A DNA stretch of 64,000 nucleotides from UBA6107 sp034430175 (GCA_034430175.1 DAOUFI010000010.1:25554-89553), one strand, 5' to 3'; shown: positions 52,814 to 62,490, numbered from the stretch's first letter. Notes: a model not told the origin generated them from the sequence alone. Made by a program: numbers and translations.

Positions 52814-55180
52814 TTATGGCATTTGCCCGTAATAGATGAGACCGCCAAAAGCCATAAACACCTGGCGTGTTGAAGAAACATAGAACGCAGTGGGTGAATA
52901 TTGATCAATATTTTCACCATCGGTCAAACGCGGGTACAGGATTCGTTGCAAGTTTCTGGCGTAGCTGAGGTGATAGATCGATTTGCCCAACGTATCCAAA
53001 AAGTAGAGCGAGGAATCCGGTGCCTGTGTCATATGCATTTGCGTAAATGTGGCATTGGTAAAGTTGTCGGTTTTAATCACCTTGCCTGTGCGTGAATCAT
53101 TATAACTGGCAGGGTCGGTGCATTCGGTCGATTTCATGTCTTTTAACGGACTGTAGGTGCATTCAACCAGCTCACCATTTGATCGCAGAATATACAGCTC
53201 ATACCCCACCACTTCGATATCGATAGCTTCAGTCAATGAAGGAATAGTCTCATCAAAAAACAAGGTAGGTTTCTCCGCGAACTGATTCCCTGTCCCTTCA
53301 TATCGATAAATCGCGTTGCCACGGACATCAAGTACGTACAAGTTTCCCTGATTGAGTGTGATCGAACTGATCGACACCCACCCCATATCTGGTGGTTCCA
53401 GGCTCACGATGTAGCCAGATTCGCCAGGGACGCAGTAGTCCAGTTTGCCCTGAGAGTCGATCGCCATGATAGCTGCGCCGTAGGAATTATCGATGGAGAT
53501 AGGTACCATATCAACAAGGTGACCGATGCTAGCGATTTGGTTGCTTTCATTCGGTCCACAGTCAAAAGAAGTATCCTGAATATACTCTGAACCCGATTGG
53601 GTGAATCGAAATACTCGACCGGTGGTGCCATCAAGCGCATAAAGATCGGCATTTGAGATTACCATCTGAATAATCGCTGTACCAGATGGCAGGGTTGAAT
53701 TGACCGCCTGAACCATGTTAATTCGGGTCACTCCTTGAATTTCATCCAGTTCCGCCTGCACTTCATTACGCAGTTGGGTGGACTCGTCCGATTTTCCGTA
53801 TTGATCTGCCTTGTCCAACCAATAAAGAGATTCCTGCAAACTCGATAAACGCAGCGACGCATCGGTACCCTGACTATCCGCCCGCATGGAGAGTTGCTGA
53901 GCCTGGGCAAGGTATCCTTCAAAGAGACTGTTCCGGCCATTGCGAACGTAAATGGACGCAGCAATAGCCACAATGATCACCGGAACCGCGATCGCGATAA
54001 ACGTCAAAACACCTTTAGAAAATTTCAAAGGTTGGTCGGATGGGCCTGGCAGTACTTTCTGTAAAGCACTCTTCGTCCAGCCTTCAGTTTTCTGCTTAAC
54101 CTCTGCACCTTTGCGTAGCGCTCCACCAACCGCTACTTTAACCTCATCGGATGAAGGAAATGGAATACTAGAGATTGCCCTCTTTCCCCGTCCAATGGAC
54201 TCGTCAAGAGAATTGGACGAGGTAATTTCTTGTTTATCAGGAGGTACAACCGGCCGAACCGTGGGTGTTTGTGCAGGCGCCCCATGAACCCTTCCGGATT
54301 GGGGTGTGAGCCTGATCTGCGGTTGTTGATCTGAATTGACACGCTTGCCATTTTCCATTGGTACTTGCCCTGATGAACGTTGATCTGATACGATAAATGG
54401 TTGTACCCGTTCAACAACCCCTGATTTTGGAGTCTGTGGTCTATTCTCTTCCACTGGCGTCATCACCGGGGCAGGAGCTTCTATCACAACCTCGCCAAGA
54501 CGAGGTTTGAGCATAATGATCTTCCCACTTCCCTCTTTAAACCGGATTAAAACCCCCTGAGATGACCCAACCTCAGCGGTGAATAGATGCCTGTAAAGCG
54601 CCTCGTTGGTCAGTTTCTGAGATCCTGTAAAAGCCTCCCTGGTCCAAGTCTGCGGAGAATCGTGCGCCAGGATCAAGAAATCGCCACTCGAGACACTGCT
54701 CTGTACGAACCGAACCGTTGCTGTCTGAGAGAGACCCAACCCGCGGATATTACTGTCGTCGCTCGCCGTTTCATATCCTGAGGTGGTGATCAAGTGTCCG
54801 GTCCCCTCACCAGAGACAGCGAGGTAAACCGTGCTCTTTTTCAATACCATGATTTCCAAATTGCCGGATACCTGGCCATTTTGTTTGGCAAAACGCGAAT
54901 TCCTTTCAAGCAGATCTTCGTTGATATCTTCAAAGATCGCTCGCATTCCGGCAGTCACGGTGCCCGGGTTGCGGTGATAGGAGGATGCTTTGTTCTCTAA
55001 CCAGGTCTTCAATCCGGTATCGGTGATCGCCGACCTTCCGTTCAACTTGAAATACAAGATGAGAATATCGCTTTCACGACCTCGCGCAGCCTTTTTGGGT
55101 GGCAGGAGGACCAGAAAACCGGGATATAACGGTTTCTCTGAAGTCGCGATCGGAAAAGTGTAGAAATTGATGTCGAACAA
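52814..55180 (-). CDS. Large membrane protein: degenerate PP2C-like domain, one membrane helix, beta-propeller
   Basis: 788 aa from a TTG at 55180 with AGGAAA upstream. Residues 1-235 have the strand order of a PP2C phosphatase (GNLEIMVLKKSTVYLAVSGEG, GDFLILAHDSP), but the metal-binding Asp motifs are gone, so catalysis is unlikely. A long Pro/Ser-rich linker follows, then one membrane helix (LTFIAIAVPVIIVAIAASIYV) near residue 395, a helical repeat-like stretch, and about 300 residues of propeller-like strands (LYALDGTTGRVFRF, LYVLDVRGNAIYRYEG, LYFLDTLGKSIYHL). Function unknown; its start region is divergent from the HerA-like gene. Confidence 0.8.
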   Translation of the reverse strand: MFDINFYTFPIATSEKPLYPGFLVLLPPKKAARGRESDILILYFKLNGRSAITDTGLKTWLENKASSYHRNPGTVTAGMRAIFEDINEDLLERNSRFAKQNGQVSGNLEIMVLKKSTVYLAVSGEGTGHLITTSGYETASDDSNIRGLGLSQTATVRFVQSSVSSGDFLILAHDSPQTWTREAFTGSQKLTNEALYRHLFTAEVGSSQGVLIRFKEGSGKIIMLKPRLGEVVIEAPAPVMTPVEENRPQTPKSGVVERVQPFIVSDQRSSGQVPMENGKRVNSDQQPQIRLTPQSGRVHGAPAQTPTVRPVVPPDKQEITSSNSLDESIGRGKRAISSIPFPSSDEVKVAVGGALRKGAEVKQKTEGWTKSALQKVLPGPSDQPLKFSKGVLTFIAIAVPVIIVAIAASIYVRNGRNSLFEGYLAQAQQLSMRADSQGTDASLRLSSLQESLYWLDKADQYGKSDESTQLRNEVQAELDEIQGVTRINMVQAVNSTLPSGTAIIQMVISNADLYALDGTTGRVFRFTQSGSEYIQDTSFDCGPNESNQIASIGHLVDMVPISIDNSYGAAIMAIDSQGKLDYCVPGESGYIVSLEPPDMGWVSISSITLNQGNLYVLDVRGNAIYRYEGTGNQFAEKPTLFFDETIPSLTEAIDIEVVGYELYILRSNGELVECTYSPLKDMKSTECTDPASYNDSRTGKVIKTDNFTNATFTQMHMTQAPDSSLYFLDTLGKSIYHLSYARNLQRILYPRLTDGENIDQYSPTAFYVSSTRQVFMAFGGLIYYGQMP

Positions 55181-55298
55181 TTATTTTTCCTGAGGTTGAG
55201 AATTCCACCTGATTATACATCGGATGGATTATTGCCTTATCTTATCCAAATAGAGATACAAGATTCAAGCCAATGTGATTGTCTACATTAACTTGGTC

Positions 55299-55304
55299 TA
55301 TAAT
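55299..55304 (+). promoter_or_regulatory. -10 box upstream of the HerA-like gene
   Basis: TATAAT, 35 bases before the ATG at 55340. The -35 is either TTGTCT with a 14-base spacer or TGATTG with 17; neither is ideal. Confidence 0.4.
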
Positions 55305-55339
55305 CTAACTATACAAAACTATGAACAGGTGGTGTGATT

Positions 55340-57787
55340 ATGGCTGCTGGCTCGAATAATTATTTTCTTGGAAAAGTCTTCGATACCAAAACCAATGCCC
55401 CAACGGCGGAACAGATCCTCCTGGATCCTTCAAACCTGACCACTCACGCGGTGGTCACCGGTATGACCGGTTCAGGCAAGACCGGTCTGTGCATCGGCTT
55501 GCTTGAAGAAGCCGCGTTGCACGGTACGCCCGCCATCATCATCGATCCCAAGGGCGATCTGACCAACCTGGTGCTACACTTTCCGGAATTGCTGCCAGCC
55601 GATTTCGAACCGTGGATCGATCCGGATATGGCGAAAAAGGACGGGAAAACCGTTCCCCAAGCAGCAACCGAAACAGCCGAGAAATGGAAGAAAGGATTGT
55701 CAGATTGGAATCTGGGCTCTGAACAGATCAAGCAGTTGAAAGACGCAGTGGATTTCGCCATTTACTCCCCGGGTTCCACCTCAGGGTTACCGGTGAACAT
55801 CCTCTCCTCGTTCCAGGCGCCCGATCTGGATTGGGAAGAAAACAGCGAGGTCCTACGAGAACGAATTTCCAGCACTATCACTGCCCTGCTTGGTTTGGTA
55901 GGCATTACGGATATCGATCCCTTACGTTCTCGAGAACACATACTGCTTTCAAACCTGGTTGAAAACGCCTGGGTGAACAAGCAATCTCTGTCACTCACCG
56001 ACCTCATCCTGCAAGTCCAGAACCCACCCATGGACCGCCTCGGTGCCTTCCCTATGGATTCCTTCTTTCCCGAAAAGGACCGCTTCTCTCTGTCAATGCT
56101 GCTGAATAACTTCCTGGCCTCTCCCACCTTCCAGGTGTGGCAAACCGGGCAGACGCTGGACATTCAATCCATTTTGTATACCCCATCCGGGAAACCCCGG
56201 CATTCAATTTTTTACATTTCCCACCTGAACGAGAATGAACGCATGTTCTTTGTTACGCTGCTCTTCACCGCTGTCGAAACCTGGATGCGCAGCCAACGCG
56301 GTACGGGCAATCTGCGCGCGCTACTTTATTTCGATGAAATTATGGGGTACCTCCCTCCAATCGCCAACCCGGCTTCAAAGACGGTAATGTTGCGTATGCT
56401 CAAACAGGCACGCGCCTTCGGTGTGGGATTAGTACTGGCCACGCAGAACCCGGTGGACGTTGACTACAAAGCCCTCTCCAACGCTGGTACCTGGATGATC
56501 GGCCGCCTGCAGACCGAACAGGACAAGCAGCGCCTTCTCGAAGGGTTGTCATCAGCCAGCGGCAATACTAATACAGCCGTTTACGACAAGCTCATCTCTG
56601 GATTGCAAAAGCGCGTCTTCCTCTGGCACAGCGTGTACCGCCCTGCCCCCACCCTGATGTCCACCCGTTGGACACTGAATTACCTGGCTGGCCCTCTGAC
56701 GCGCACCCAGCTTCCCGCATTGAATGCCCTTGCCGGAGCGAAAGCTCAGCCTAAATCTGGAACACCGGCAGCAGACTCGCAAACCAGAACCGCCTCCTCA
56801 AGCAAACCCGTATCTGAAGTAACGGGGCAACTGGTGGCAAGTCGCCCCGCTGTAAACGGAAATGTGTCTGAATTCGTCTTCCCGACCGATCTGGATCCGG
56901 CTGCCGCGCTTACTGCCGCCAAACTTAGCGGTGCCAGTGTGGAAGGACTGGTCTATCGACCGGCGATCTTTGCCCAGGCAGAGATACGCTACACTTCCCG
57001 TCAGTACAACCTGGATTTCGCCCGCAAAACCGCTGCCATCCTGGAAGACCCCGGCTCGGGCCTGATCCATTGGGAAGAACTCACCATCCCGGCAATTGAT
57101 ACCCACAAGCTAGGCACACAGACTCAACCCAAAGCTTCCTTTCACGCTGTCCCCGCCTGGATGACTGACAAGGCCAAGGTAGCCAACCTAGGCAAGGATT
57201 TCGAAGAATGGCTGTACCGTAACGGCACTATCAAGATCAAGGCCAATAACCAATTGAAAGTCTACGCCAGCCCGGATACCCCCGATGCAGAATTCCAAAA
57301 AATGTGCGCGGCTGCCATTTCCACGAAAGCTACACCCACAAGCAGCGTAAGTAATAAATTGATCACCCTGCAGAACAAGATCGAACAACAGGAATTGGAC
57401 GTCAAAGCTGCGGAAAACCAGGTCAGAGACCGCAACCTGGAAGCGATGGCCACAGGTGGAGGCATCGTTCTGGGAATGTTGGGAGTTGGCAGAAAGAAGA
57501 GCCTCTCGTCATCCGTGACTAAGATGCGCATGGTACAGACCGCGAAGGACAAGCTTGAAAAGGAAAAACAGGAATTGGAGAACCTGAAGGAGCAACTGGC
57601 TGCACTCCAAGCCAGCCAGACCGGTGCTCAGACCACATCTTCTGGCTCGGAGTCTTTCGCGGTCACTGAGATCCCATTAACCCCAACCAAGAGCGATATT
57701 TTTACCGACGTTTTCGGAGTCGCCTGGCTGCCATATTATCTCGTAAAAACCGGTGGACAGATTCAGGAAATTCCCGCGTTCAAGTAA
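55340..57787 (+). CDS. HerA/FtsK-like P-loop ATPase (DUF853-type)
   Basis: About 815 aa from the ATG at 55340 behind AGGTGG; a GTG two codons earlier is the alternative. Walker A GMTGSGKTGLCIGLLEEA (about residue 43), AIIIDPKGDLTNL, Walker B LRALLYFDEIMGYLPP, sensor-like LVLATQNPVDVDYKALSN and an arginine-finger region WMIGRLQTEQDKQRLLEGL: the HerA-like DUF853 arrangement. The C-terminal third is specific, ending with a coiled coil (LEKEKQELENLKEQLAAL). A DNA- or protein-translocating hexamer is expected. No NurA partner is near; its divergent neighbour is the PP2C-like/propeller protein. Confidence 0.88.
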   Translation: MAAGSNNYFLGKVFDTKTNAPTAEQILLDPSNLTTHAVVTGMTGSGKTGLCIGLLEEAALHGTPAIIIDPKGDLTNLVLHFPELLPADFEPWIDPDMAKKDGKTVPQAATETAEKWKKGLSDWNLGSEQIKQLKDAVDFAIYSPGSTSGLPVNILSSFQAPDLDWEENSEVLRERISSTITALLGLVGITDIDPLRSREHILLSNLVENAWVNKQSLSLTDLILQVQNPPMDRLGAFPMDSFFPEKDRFSLSMLLNNFLASPTFQVWQTGQTLDIQSILYTPSGKPRHSIFYISHLNENERMFFVTLLFTAVETWMRSQRGTGNLRALLYFDEIMGYLPPIANPASKTVMLRMLKQARAFGVGLVLATQNPVDVDYKALSNAGTWMIGRLQTEQDKQRLLEGLSSASGNTNTAVYDKLISGLQKRVFLWHSVYRPAPTLMSTRWTLNYLAGPLTRTQLPALNALAGAKAQPKSGTPAADSQTRTASSSKPVSEVTGQLVASRPAVNGNVSEFVFPTDLDPAAALTAAKLSGASVEGLVYRPAIFAQAEIRYTSRQYNLDFARKTAAILEDPGSGLIHWEELTIPAIDTHKLGTQTQPKASFHAVPAWMTDKAKVANLGKDFEEWLYRNGTIKIKANNQLKVYASPDTPDAEFQKMCAAAISTKATPTSSVSNKLITLQNKIEQQELDVKAAENQVRDRNLEAMATGGGIVLGMLGVGRKKSLSSSVTKMRMVQTAKDKLEKEKQELENLKEQLAALQASQTGAQTTSSGSESFAVTEIPLTPTKSDIFTDVFGVAWLPYYLVKTGGQIQEIPAFK

Positions 57788-57803
57788 CCTCGGTTTTCGG
57801 TAT

Positions 57804-57839
57804 AAAAACTCCCGGTTCCTGAAAAAGAAATCGGGAGTT
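57804..57839 (-). terminator. Terminator of the dnaX-ybaB-recR operon
   Basis: AACTCCCG and CGGGAGTT pair around a 17-base loop; on the minus strand the stem is followed by TTTTTATACC. Confidence 0.75.
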
Positions 57840-57857
57840 ACTTTATTGATATTGGCC

Positions 57858-58466
57858 TTAGTTCATCTCCTGGCGGCCTGCGAGGGCACGCAACAGGGTG
57901 TTTTGATCCGCATATTCCAGATCACCCCCGACCGGGAGCCCACGCGCCAGTCGGGTAACCCGTACGTTCATGGGCATTAACTGGTGACGCAGATACAACG
58001 CGGTGGCGTCCCCTTCCATGGATGGGTTGGTTGCGATGATGATTTCTTTGGCCTCGCCAGAACGTACCCTTTCCAGCAGCGACCTGATCTTCAGATCGTC
58101 CGGACCAACGCCTTCGATCGGTGATAGCACTCCCTGTAACACATGGTAACGCCCATTGAACCCGCCTGTGCGTTCCATGGCCAGCACATCCATCGCGTCT
58201 TCGACGACACAGAGGGTACCGTCAGCCCGCTGCGGGTTAGCGCAAATCTCACACAGTTCTTGGCTAGCCAGAGTAATGTTGTTACAAATCTTGCAGGTGC
58301 CGGTGGCCGATTTTAATTCGGATAACGCCTGCGCCAGTTGCCCGGTCAGATCATCGTGCTCGCGCAATAAATAGAATGCCAGCCGGGAGGCAGTTTTTGG
58401 GCCAACTCCAGGCAAGCGCGAAAGCGCGTTGATCAGGTTTTGAACCGGTGCGGGAAGAATGGTCAT
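57858..58466 (-). CDS. recR: Recombination mediator RecR
   Basis: 202 aa. Helix-hairpin-helix (LSRLPGVGPKTASRLAFYLL), C4 zinc finger (CKICNNITLASQELCEICANP) and Toprim domain (LCVVEDAMDVLAME, ATNPSMEGDATALYL). Works with RecF and RecO in gap repair. Six bases after the ybaB-type gene; last gene of the conserved dnaX operon. Confidence 0.97.
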   Translation of the reverse strand: MTILPAPVQNLINALSRLPGVGPKTASRLAFYLLREHDDLTGQLAQALSELKSATGTCKICNNITLASQELCEICANPQRADGTLCVVEDAMDVLAMERTGGFNGRYHVLQGVLSPIEGVGPDDLKIRSLLERVRSGEAKEIIIATNPSMEGDATALYLRHQLMPMNVRVTRLARGLPVGGDLEYADQNTLLRALAGRQEMN

Positions 58467-58472
58467 GGGGAA

Positions 58473-58817
58473 TTAGAATCCCAACCCACCGAGGCCCCCG
58501 GTGAGAGGCGCCATTTTTTCTTCAGCCATCTTGCGCGAATCATCAAGCGCCTGATTGACACCGCTGAGGATAAGGTCCTGCAGCATCTCAGCGTCGGCAT
58601 CCTTGAGCAACTCAGGATCGATCACCACTGCAGTGCAGTGCTGATCGCCGGTCATGGTCACCTTGACCGCGCCACCACCCACGCTGGAGGTGACGGTTTC
58701 GGCAGCTAACTCTTCCTGGGCTATGGCCATCTGTTCCTGCATTTTCTTGATCTGGGCCATCATGCCGCCCTGACCCATTCCACCGCCGCCCATCGGACGA
58801 TTGTATCCTTTTGCCAT
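58473..58817 (-). CDS. YbaB/EbfC nucleoid-associated protein
   Basis: 114 aa. QIKKMQEQMAIAQEELA helix, then a strand-rich core (GGAVKVTMTGDQHCTAVVIDPELL) and a final helix; a Gly/Met-rich N-terminus (MGGGGMGQGGMM) and C-terminus are typical. A small dimeric DNA-binding protein. Lies between dnaX and recR as in most bacteria. Confidence 0.94.
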   Translation of the reverse strand: MAKGYNRPMGGGGMGQGGMMAQIKKMQEQMAIAQEELAAETVTSSVGGGAVKVTMTGDQHCTAVVIDPELLKDADAEMLQDLILSGVNQALDDSRKMAEEKMAPLTGGLGGLGF

Positions 58818-58838
58818 ATTAGTTCTCCTTCTCTACAA

Positions 58839-60446
58839 TTATTCCTTGTGAATCAATTTACCACCAAGATTCAAGGCAGTTCCGACGATCCCGTCCGCGT
58901 CAATCCCAAGATCGGCTGGAGCAGAGCCGCCTTTGTTGCTGATGACAGTACATTGTACCTGGATATTCAACCCCATCACCTTTTGAATCGCGTCACGGGT
59001 GAGAGCAAGATTATCGGCCGTGTCCATCTTCGAACGCAGCATTTCGCTGGCAAACCCAATGACCAGTGCCCCATCTTTGATCTGTAATGATTTATGCGAG
59101 TTGAGCAATGCTTCAGTCTGTGGCAGGATGTGCTTGACCTCTGCGCGGATGGCTGGCCAATTCTCTTGGATCTTTTGCACGCTAACGCCGGCGATATCAC
59201 TGGAAGGTACGCTCACAGGTTTTGCGGATGGCGTTGCCGGTTCAGGTTTCTCCACCTTCGGCTGCGGGATGGGCTGTTCGACTGACTTCACTACAGCAGC
59301 CACTACCGATTTGGGTTGAACAGGCGTCCGCGACACGCTTACCGCAGGTTGACTAGACGCGGTCGCTCCCTCGATGGATTGAACCAGAGCTACTTCAAGC
59401 GCGAGTCCGGGTTGCCAACTGGTACGCGTATCATTGATGGCTGAATTGAAAAGGCGAATCCATTCGAGCAGGTCATTCGTATCGCTAGATTGCGCCAGGG
59501 TTTTCATCATGGTCTTCTGCTCTTTGGTGGCGTCTACCTGTGAATCGTTGCCCACCTTGGTTAACAGGAGGTTGCGAAGATAATCCACCATCTGACGGGC
59601 AAATTGACGCGGATCACTACCCGCGTCCAGAGCGCTGTGAATGGTAGCGAGTCCTTTCGCGGTCTCTTTTTGCTGGATCGCGCTGAACAGATCGACGACA
59701 AGCTGGTTCGTCGCCGTGCCAAGCACCTGCTGTGCCAGTTCGATGGTGATCTTCTCGCCGGTGGAAGCCAACTGATCCAGCAGGCTGATGGCATCGCGCA
59801 TGGCGCCGGTCGATTGACGGGCGATCAGGATAAGCGCTTCGTCATCGGCGCTGATCTTTTCTTCCTTGCACAACTTCTTCAACGTCTCAACGATCTCCAT
59901 CACCGGGATGCGGCGAAATTCGTGCCGCTGGCAGCGAGAGAGCACAGTCGCGGGGATCTTGTGGACTTCGGTGGTGGCCAGGATAAAAATGGCATGCGCC
60001 GGTGGTTCTTCAAGCGTCTTCAGCAAGGCGTTGAAAGCTGCCGTTGAAAGCATGTGAACTTCATCGATAATGTAAACTTTGTAGCGTCCCTCGGACGGGG
60101 AGAAATTAATCTTGTCGCGCAAATCGCGGATGTCTTCCACGCTGGTGTTGGAAGCCGCGTCGATCTCGATCAGGTCTAAAAAGCGGTTCTCGTTCACCGC
60201 CAGACAATTTTTACAGGCGTCGCACGGACGGGTGGTCAGGTCCTCGGCGAGGCAATTGACTGCTTTAGCCAGCAGGCGCGCGGTGGTGGTTTTGCCAGTG
60301 CCTCGCGGCCCCGAAAACAGATACGCGTGACCGACCTTCTCAGAGGCGATGGCATTGCGCAAGGTTTGAACGATATGTTCCTGTGCCACCACTTCTTCCC
60401 ATTTATGGGGACGCCACTTTCGATACAGTGCCTGGGTCATGACCAT
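58839..60446 (-). CDS. dnaX: DNA polymerase III subunit gamma/tau
   Basis: 535 aa clamp-loader ATPase. YRKWRPHKWEEVVAQEHIV, Walker A GPRGTGKTTTARLLAKA, zinc-binding CDACKNC with upstream Cys, Walker B YIIDEVHMLS and the SRC motif LSRCQRHEF. After about residue 370 a Pro/Val-rich linker leads to a tau-like domain (VQKIQENWPAIRAEVKHILPQTEALL). The ATG at 60446 has AAGGA upstream; an ATG two codons later is possible. Confidence 0.97.
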   Translation of the reverse strand: MVMTQALYRKWRPHKWEEVVAQEHIVQTLRNAIASEKVGHAYLFSGPRGTGKTTTARLLAKAVNCLAEDLTTRPCDACKNCLAVNENRFLDLIEIDAASNTSVEDIRDLRDKINFSPSEGRYKVYIIDEVHMLSTAAFNALLKTLEEPPAHAIFILATTEVHKIPATVLSRCQRHEFRRIPVMEIVETLKKLCKEEKISADDEALILIARQSTGAMRDAISLLDQLASTGEKITIELAQQVLGTATNQLVVDLFSAIQQKETAKGLATIHSALDAGSDPRQFARQMVDYLRNLLLTKVGNDSQVDATKEQKTMMKTLAQSSDTNDLLEWIRLFNSAINDTRTSWQPGLALEVALVQSIEGATASSQPAVSVSRTPVQPKSVVAAVVKSVEQPIPQPKVEKPEPATPSAKPVSVPSSDIAGVSVQKIQENWPAIRAEVKHILPQTEALLNSHKSLQIKDGALVIGFASEMLRSKMDTADNLALTRDAIQKVMGLNIQVQCTVISNKGGSAPADLGIDADGIVGTALNLGGKLIHKE

Positions 60447-60521
60447 CTATCCTTTTTCGTTTCTTTTCTTCCCTGATTTTATCGCAATCACCCTTCGAGG
60501 GTTTGGAAATTTAAGACTGCC

Positions 60522-61016
60522 TTACGGAATCTTGTAACTCAAACGCTCGTTACCATTGGGATCCTTGATCTTTAGCGTGTCACCCCTACTCCAGAGAGCC
60601 GAATTGCGGCCGATGTATAGATCGATGGCGGAGGAGGTACCGGCTTTGGTGTAAAGATCGAACGCGCCACCCTTGAAGACCACAAATGCCGGAAACGTGA
60701 ATACTTTTTGATTACCTTTGAAAATTTGCCACCCCTGCAAATCCAGAGGCTGGCTGCCAAGGTATTTAATATGGACGTACTCACTTCCCAAATCGCCTGC
60801 GCCAATGACCGAATCAATCTTGAGGAGTTCTTCAGTCATGGCGGGTAGCGTCCGGGTCGGGCTTTCGGTTATCGATAGCGTAAGCTCAGGCACAACTTCG
60901 CTGGACTGCGAAAATGCGGGGCTACCGTGGGTGGCGTTCCAGATCAGCAGCACGGCCAGCATCGTGGCCGCGGAGATTACCACATTAAGCAACAGATAAG
61001 GCCAGAGACGTTTCAT
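60522..61016 (-). CDS. Membrane-anchored lamin-tail (LTD) domain protein
   Basis: 164 aa. One N-terminal membrane helix, a Ser/Thr/Pro linker, then an LTD-like Ig fold from about residue 66: SEYVHIKYLGSQPLDLQGWQIFKGNQKVFTFP and GRNSALWSRGDTLKIKDPNGN are the typical GW and DxV-type segments. Predicted to lie outside the cell. Role unknown. Confidence 0.85.
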   Translation of the reverse strand: MKRLWPYLLLNVVISAATMLAVLLIWNATHGSPAFSQSSEVVPELTLSITESPTRTLPAMTEELLKIDSVIGAGDLGSEYVHIKYLGSQPLDLQGWQIFKGNQKVFTFPAFVVFKGGAFDLYTKAGTSSAIDLYIGRNSALWSRGDTLKIKDPNGNERLSYKIP

Positions 61017-61083
61017 TGAGGATTATCCTATTTGAATCATAGCATAGAATGAAAGTAAAATGGTCAAATAGAAAGGCTGGAGA

Positions 61084-61563
61084 ATGACCCTGATCATCGA
61101 TGGACACAACCTGATCCCCAAAATGCCAGGAATGCGGCTCTCGGACATGGACGACGAATCCCAACTCGTCCAGTACATCCAGGAGTATTGCCGACGCAAA
61201 CGGGCGCGGGCGGAAGTATTCTTCGATGGCGCCCTGCCGGGATCCAAACCTGTCAGCGGTGGCGGCATGGTGCACATCCACTATGTGAGAAAAGGGAAAA
61301 CCGCCGACTCTGCCATGATTGAGTATTTAGAGAAGCAAGGGAATGCTGCCAGGAATTGCGTTTTGGTCAGTTCCGACCGCCGCGTTCAAACAGAAGCAAA
61401 AGCATTGGGTAGCCAGACAATCTCATCTGAGCAATTCGCATCCGAGGTGTTAAACACCCTCAGTCAGATCGAAGTATATTCAAAAGACGAAACAGCTCCC
61501 GTTGCGCCAGATGAAGTCGAAAAGTGGTTAAAAATATTCAATAACCGCGACAAAAGAACCTGA
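61084..61563 (+). CDS. NYN-domain (YacP-like) RNA-binding/nuclease-like protein
   Basis: 159 aa PIN/NYN fold. IIDGHNLIPKMPG at the start, EVFFDGALPG, ADSAMIEYLEKQ and LVSSDRRVQTEAKALG carry the conserved acidic residues of the DUF901/YacP family, known from the Rae1 ribosome-associated mRNA endonuclease. Followed by about 60 residues not seen in the minimal domain. Monocistronic. Confidence 0.9.
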   Translation: MTLIIDGHNLIPKMPGMRLSDMDDESQLVQYIQEYCRRKRARAEVFFDGALPGSKPVSGGGMVHIHYVRKGKTADSAMIEYLEKQGNAARNCVLVSSDRRVQTEAKALGSQTISSEQFASEVLNTLSQIEVYSKDETAPVAPDEVEKWLKIFNNRDKRT

Positions 61564-61603
61564 ATATTCTCACCTTGTTTTAATACAATTATGACAATTT
61601 AGG

Positions 61604-61730
61604 TGTATATTATCTTTTAGACACCCTTTATTGGTATGGATGTGGTGTCTCCTTCGACCTAAAGTCGAAAGGAATCCCTCCCTGAAGAACGACAGGCTTG
61701 TCCCCCCCAAGCCTGTCGTTCGTTTTAATT
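61604..61730 (+). ncRNA. Candidate small structured RNA ending in a terminator
   Basis: Between the NYN gene and a convergent lipoprotein lie three successive hairpins on the plus strand: AGACACC/GGTGTCT (from 61619), TTCGAC/GTCGAA, and a perfect 13-bp terminator-like stem AACGACAGGCTTG/CAAGCCTGTCGTT (61688-61720) followed by CGTTTTAATTTT. A TATATT/TATTAT box lies at 61606-61613 but no -35 is convincing. It could equally be the long 3' UTR of the NYN gene. No known RNA family was recognised. Confidence 0.3.
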
Positions 61731-61734
61731 TTCG

Positions 61735-62253
61735 TTATGGAACGTAAGGCGGCACCTCCATCACCAGATACGTGCCGGAATCCGTCCGCGTCACCGTGTA
61801 TTTGAACTCGGAGACCGGAGGAGAAGTCGTCTCGTCCTCGCCGCAGCAGGGACCCTGGACGAACAGTGTGCCATCCGCGTTTTGGAATTGGACAACAAAG
61901 ATGAAATCGTTTGTTGAAGGCTGCGAGTCGAAGGTCACTTTCATCGTTTTCAAGCACTGGAAACCGTTGAACTGGCAGCCCTGCTTGAACAGGGAGATAT
62001 GATCAGCGGGATCGATATCCGGGTTCATCGAAGATAACCAATCGTAGCTGCCGCCGTAAAGGGTAACCGCTGCTTCGTAGTCACCACTGTTCAGGTCATC
62101 AAAAAAGGTTTGCAGCGCCTGGCTGGCTTCCGCACGGGTATCCGGCGTGGCGGGGATGGGTGTGGCGCTTTGCGTCGGTGTTTTGACCGAACAGGCGGCC
62201 ATCAGAACTATCAATCCACTTACCAAGATCATCCTTAATGCCTTTGTTTTCAT
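61735..62253 (-). CDS. Small lipoprotein of unknown function
   Basis: 172 aa. Signal peptide with lipobox LMAAC, a Thr/Pro spacer, then a 120-residue domain that begins ALQTFFDDLNSGDYEAAVTLYGG, reminiscent of NTF2-like/DUF4878 lipoproteins. Cysteines at FQCLK and PCCGED may form disulphides. Ribosome site AGGAG. Monocistronic. Confidence 0.85.
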   Translation of the reverse strand: MKTKALRMILVSGLIVLMAACSVKTPTQSATPIPATPDTRAEASQALQTFFDDLNSGDYEAAVTLYGGSYDWLSSMNPDIDPADHISLFKQGCQFNGFQCLKTMKVTFDSQPSTNDFIFVVQFQNADGTLFVQGPCCGEDETTSPPVSEFKYTVTRTDSGTYLVMEVPPYVP

Positions 62254-62450
62254 GGCTCTTTCTCCTCAAAGGGAACTCTCATAATTTATCACATGCATTA
62301 TATCGAACGCAAAATCCAAAAAACCTACGATATTCTTAATATTCAGTTTACCGCGAAACTTAAGGGCTTTTGAATCGTATACTTTGTTAAAGTTTTGCGC
62401 GAAACTCACGAACTTCCATTACTGGTTTGGAGCCTTAAAAAATGAATAAA

Positions 62451-62490
62451 AACAACCCCTTCGAAAAGGAGTTGTTTGAGGCGGAGAGGG
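62451..62490 (-). repeat. Duplicated tRNA-Ser 3' end with its own terminator
   Basis: TTGAGGCGGAGAGGG at 62476-62490 is identical to 62564-62578, which spans the 3' end of tRNA-Ser. On the minus strand the copy is followed by a second terminator (AACAAC-CCCTT/AAGG-GTTGTT, 62451-62476, then TTTTTATTC). The real tRNA has its own terminator at 62541-62563. The intergenic stretch 62254-62569 holds no gene. Confidence 0.75.
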
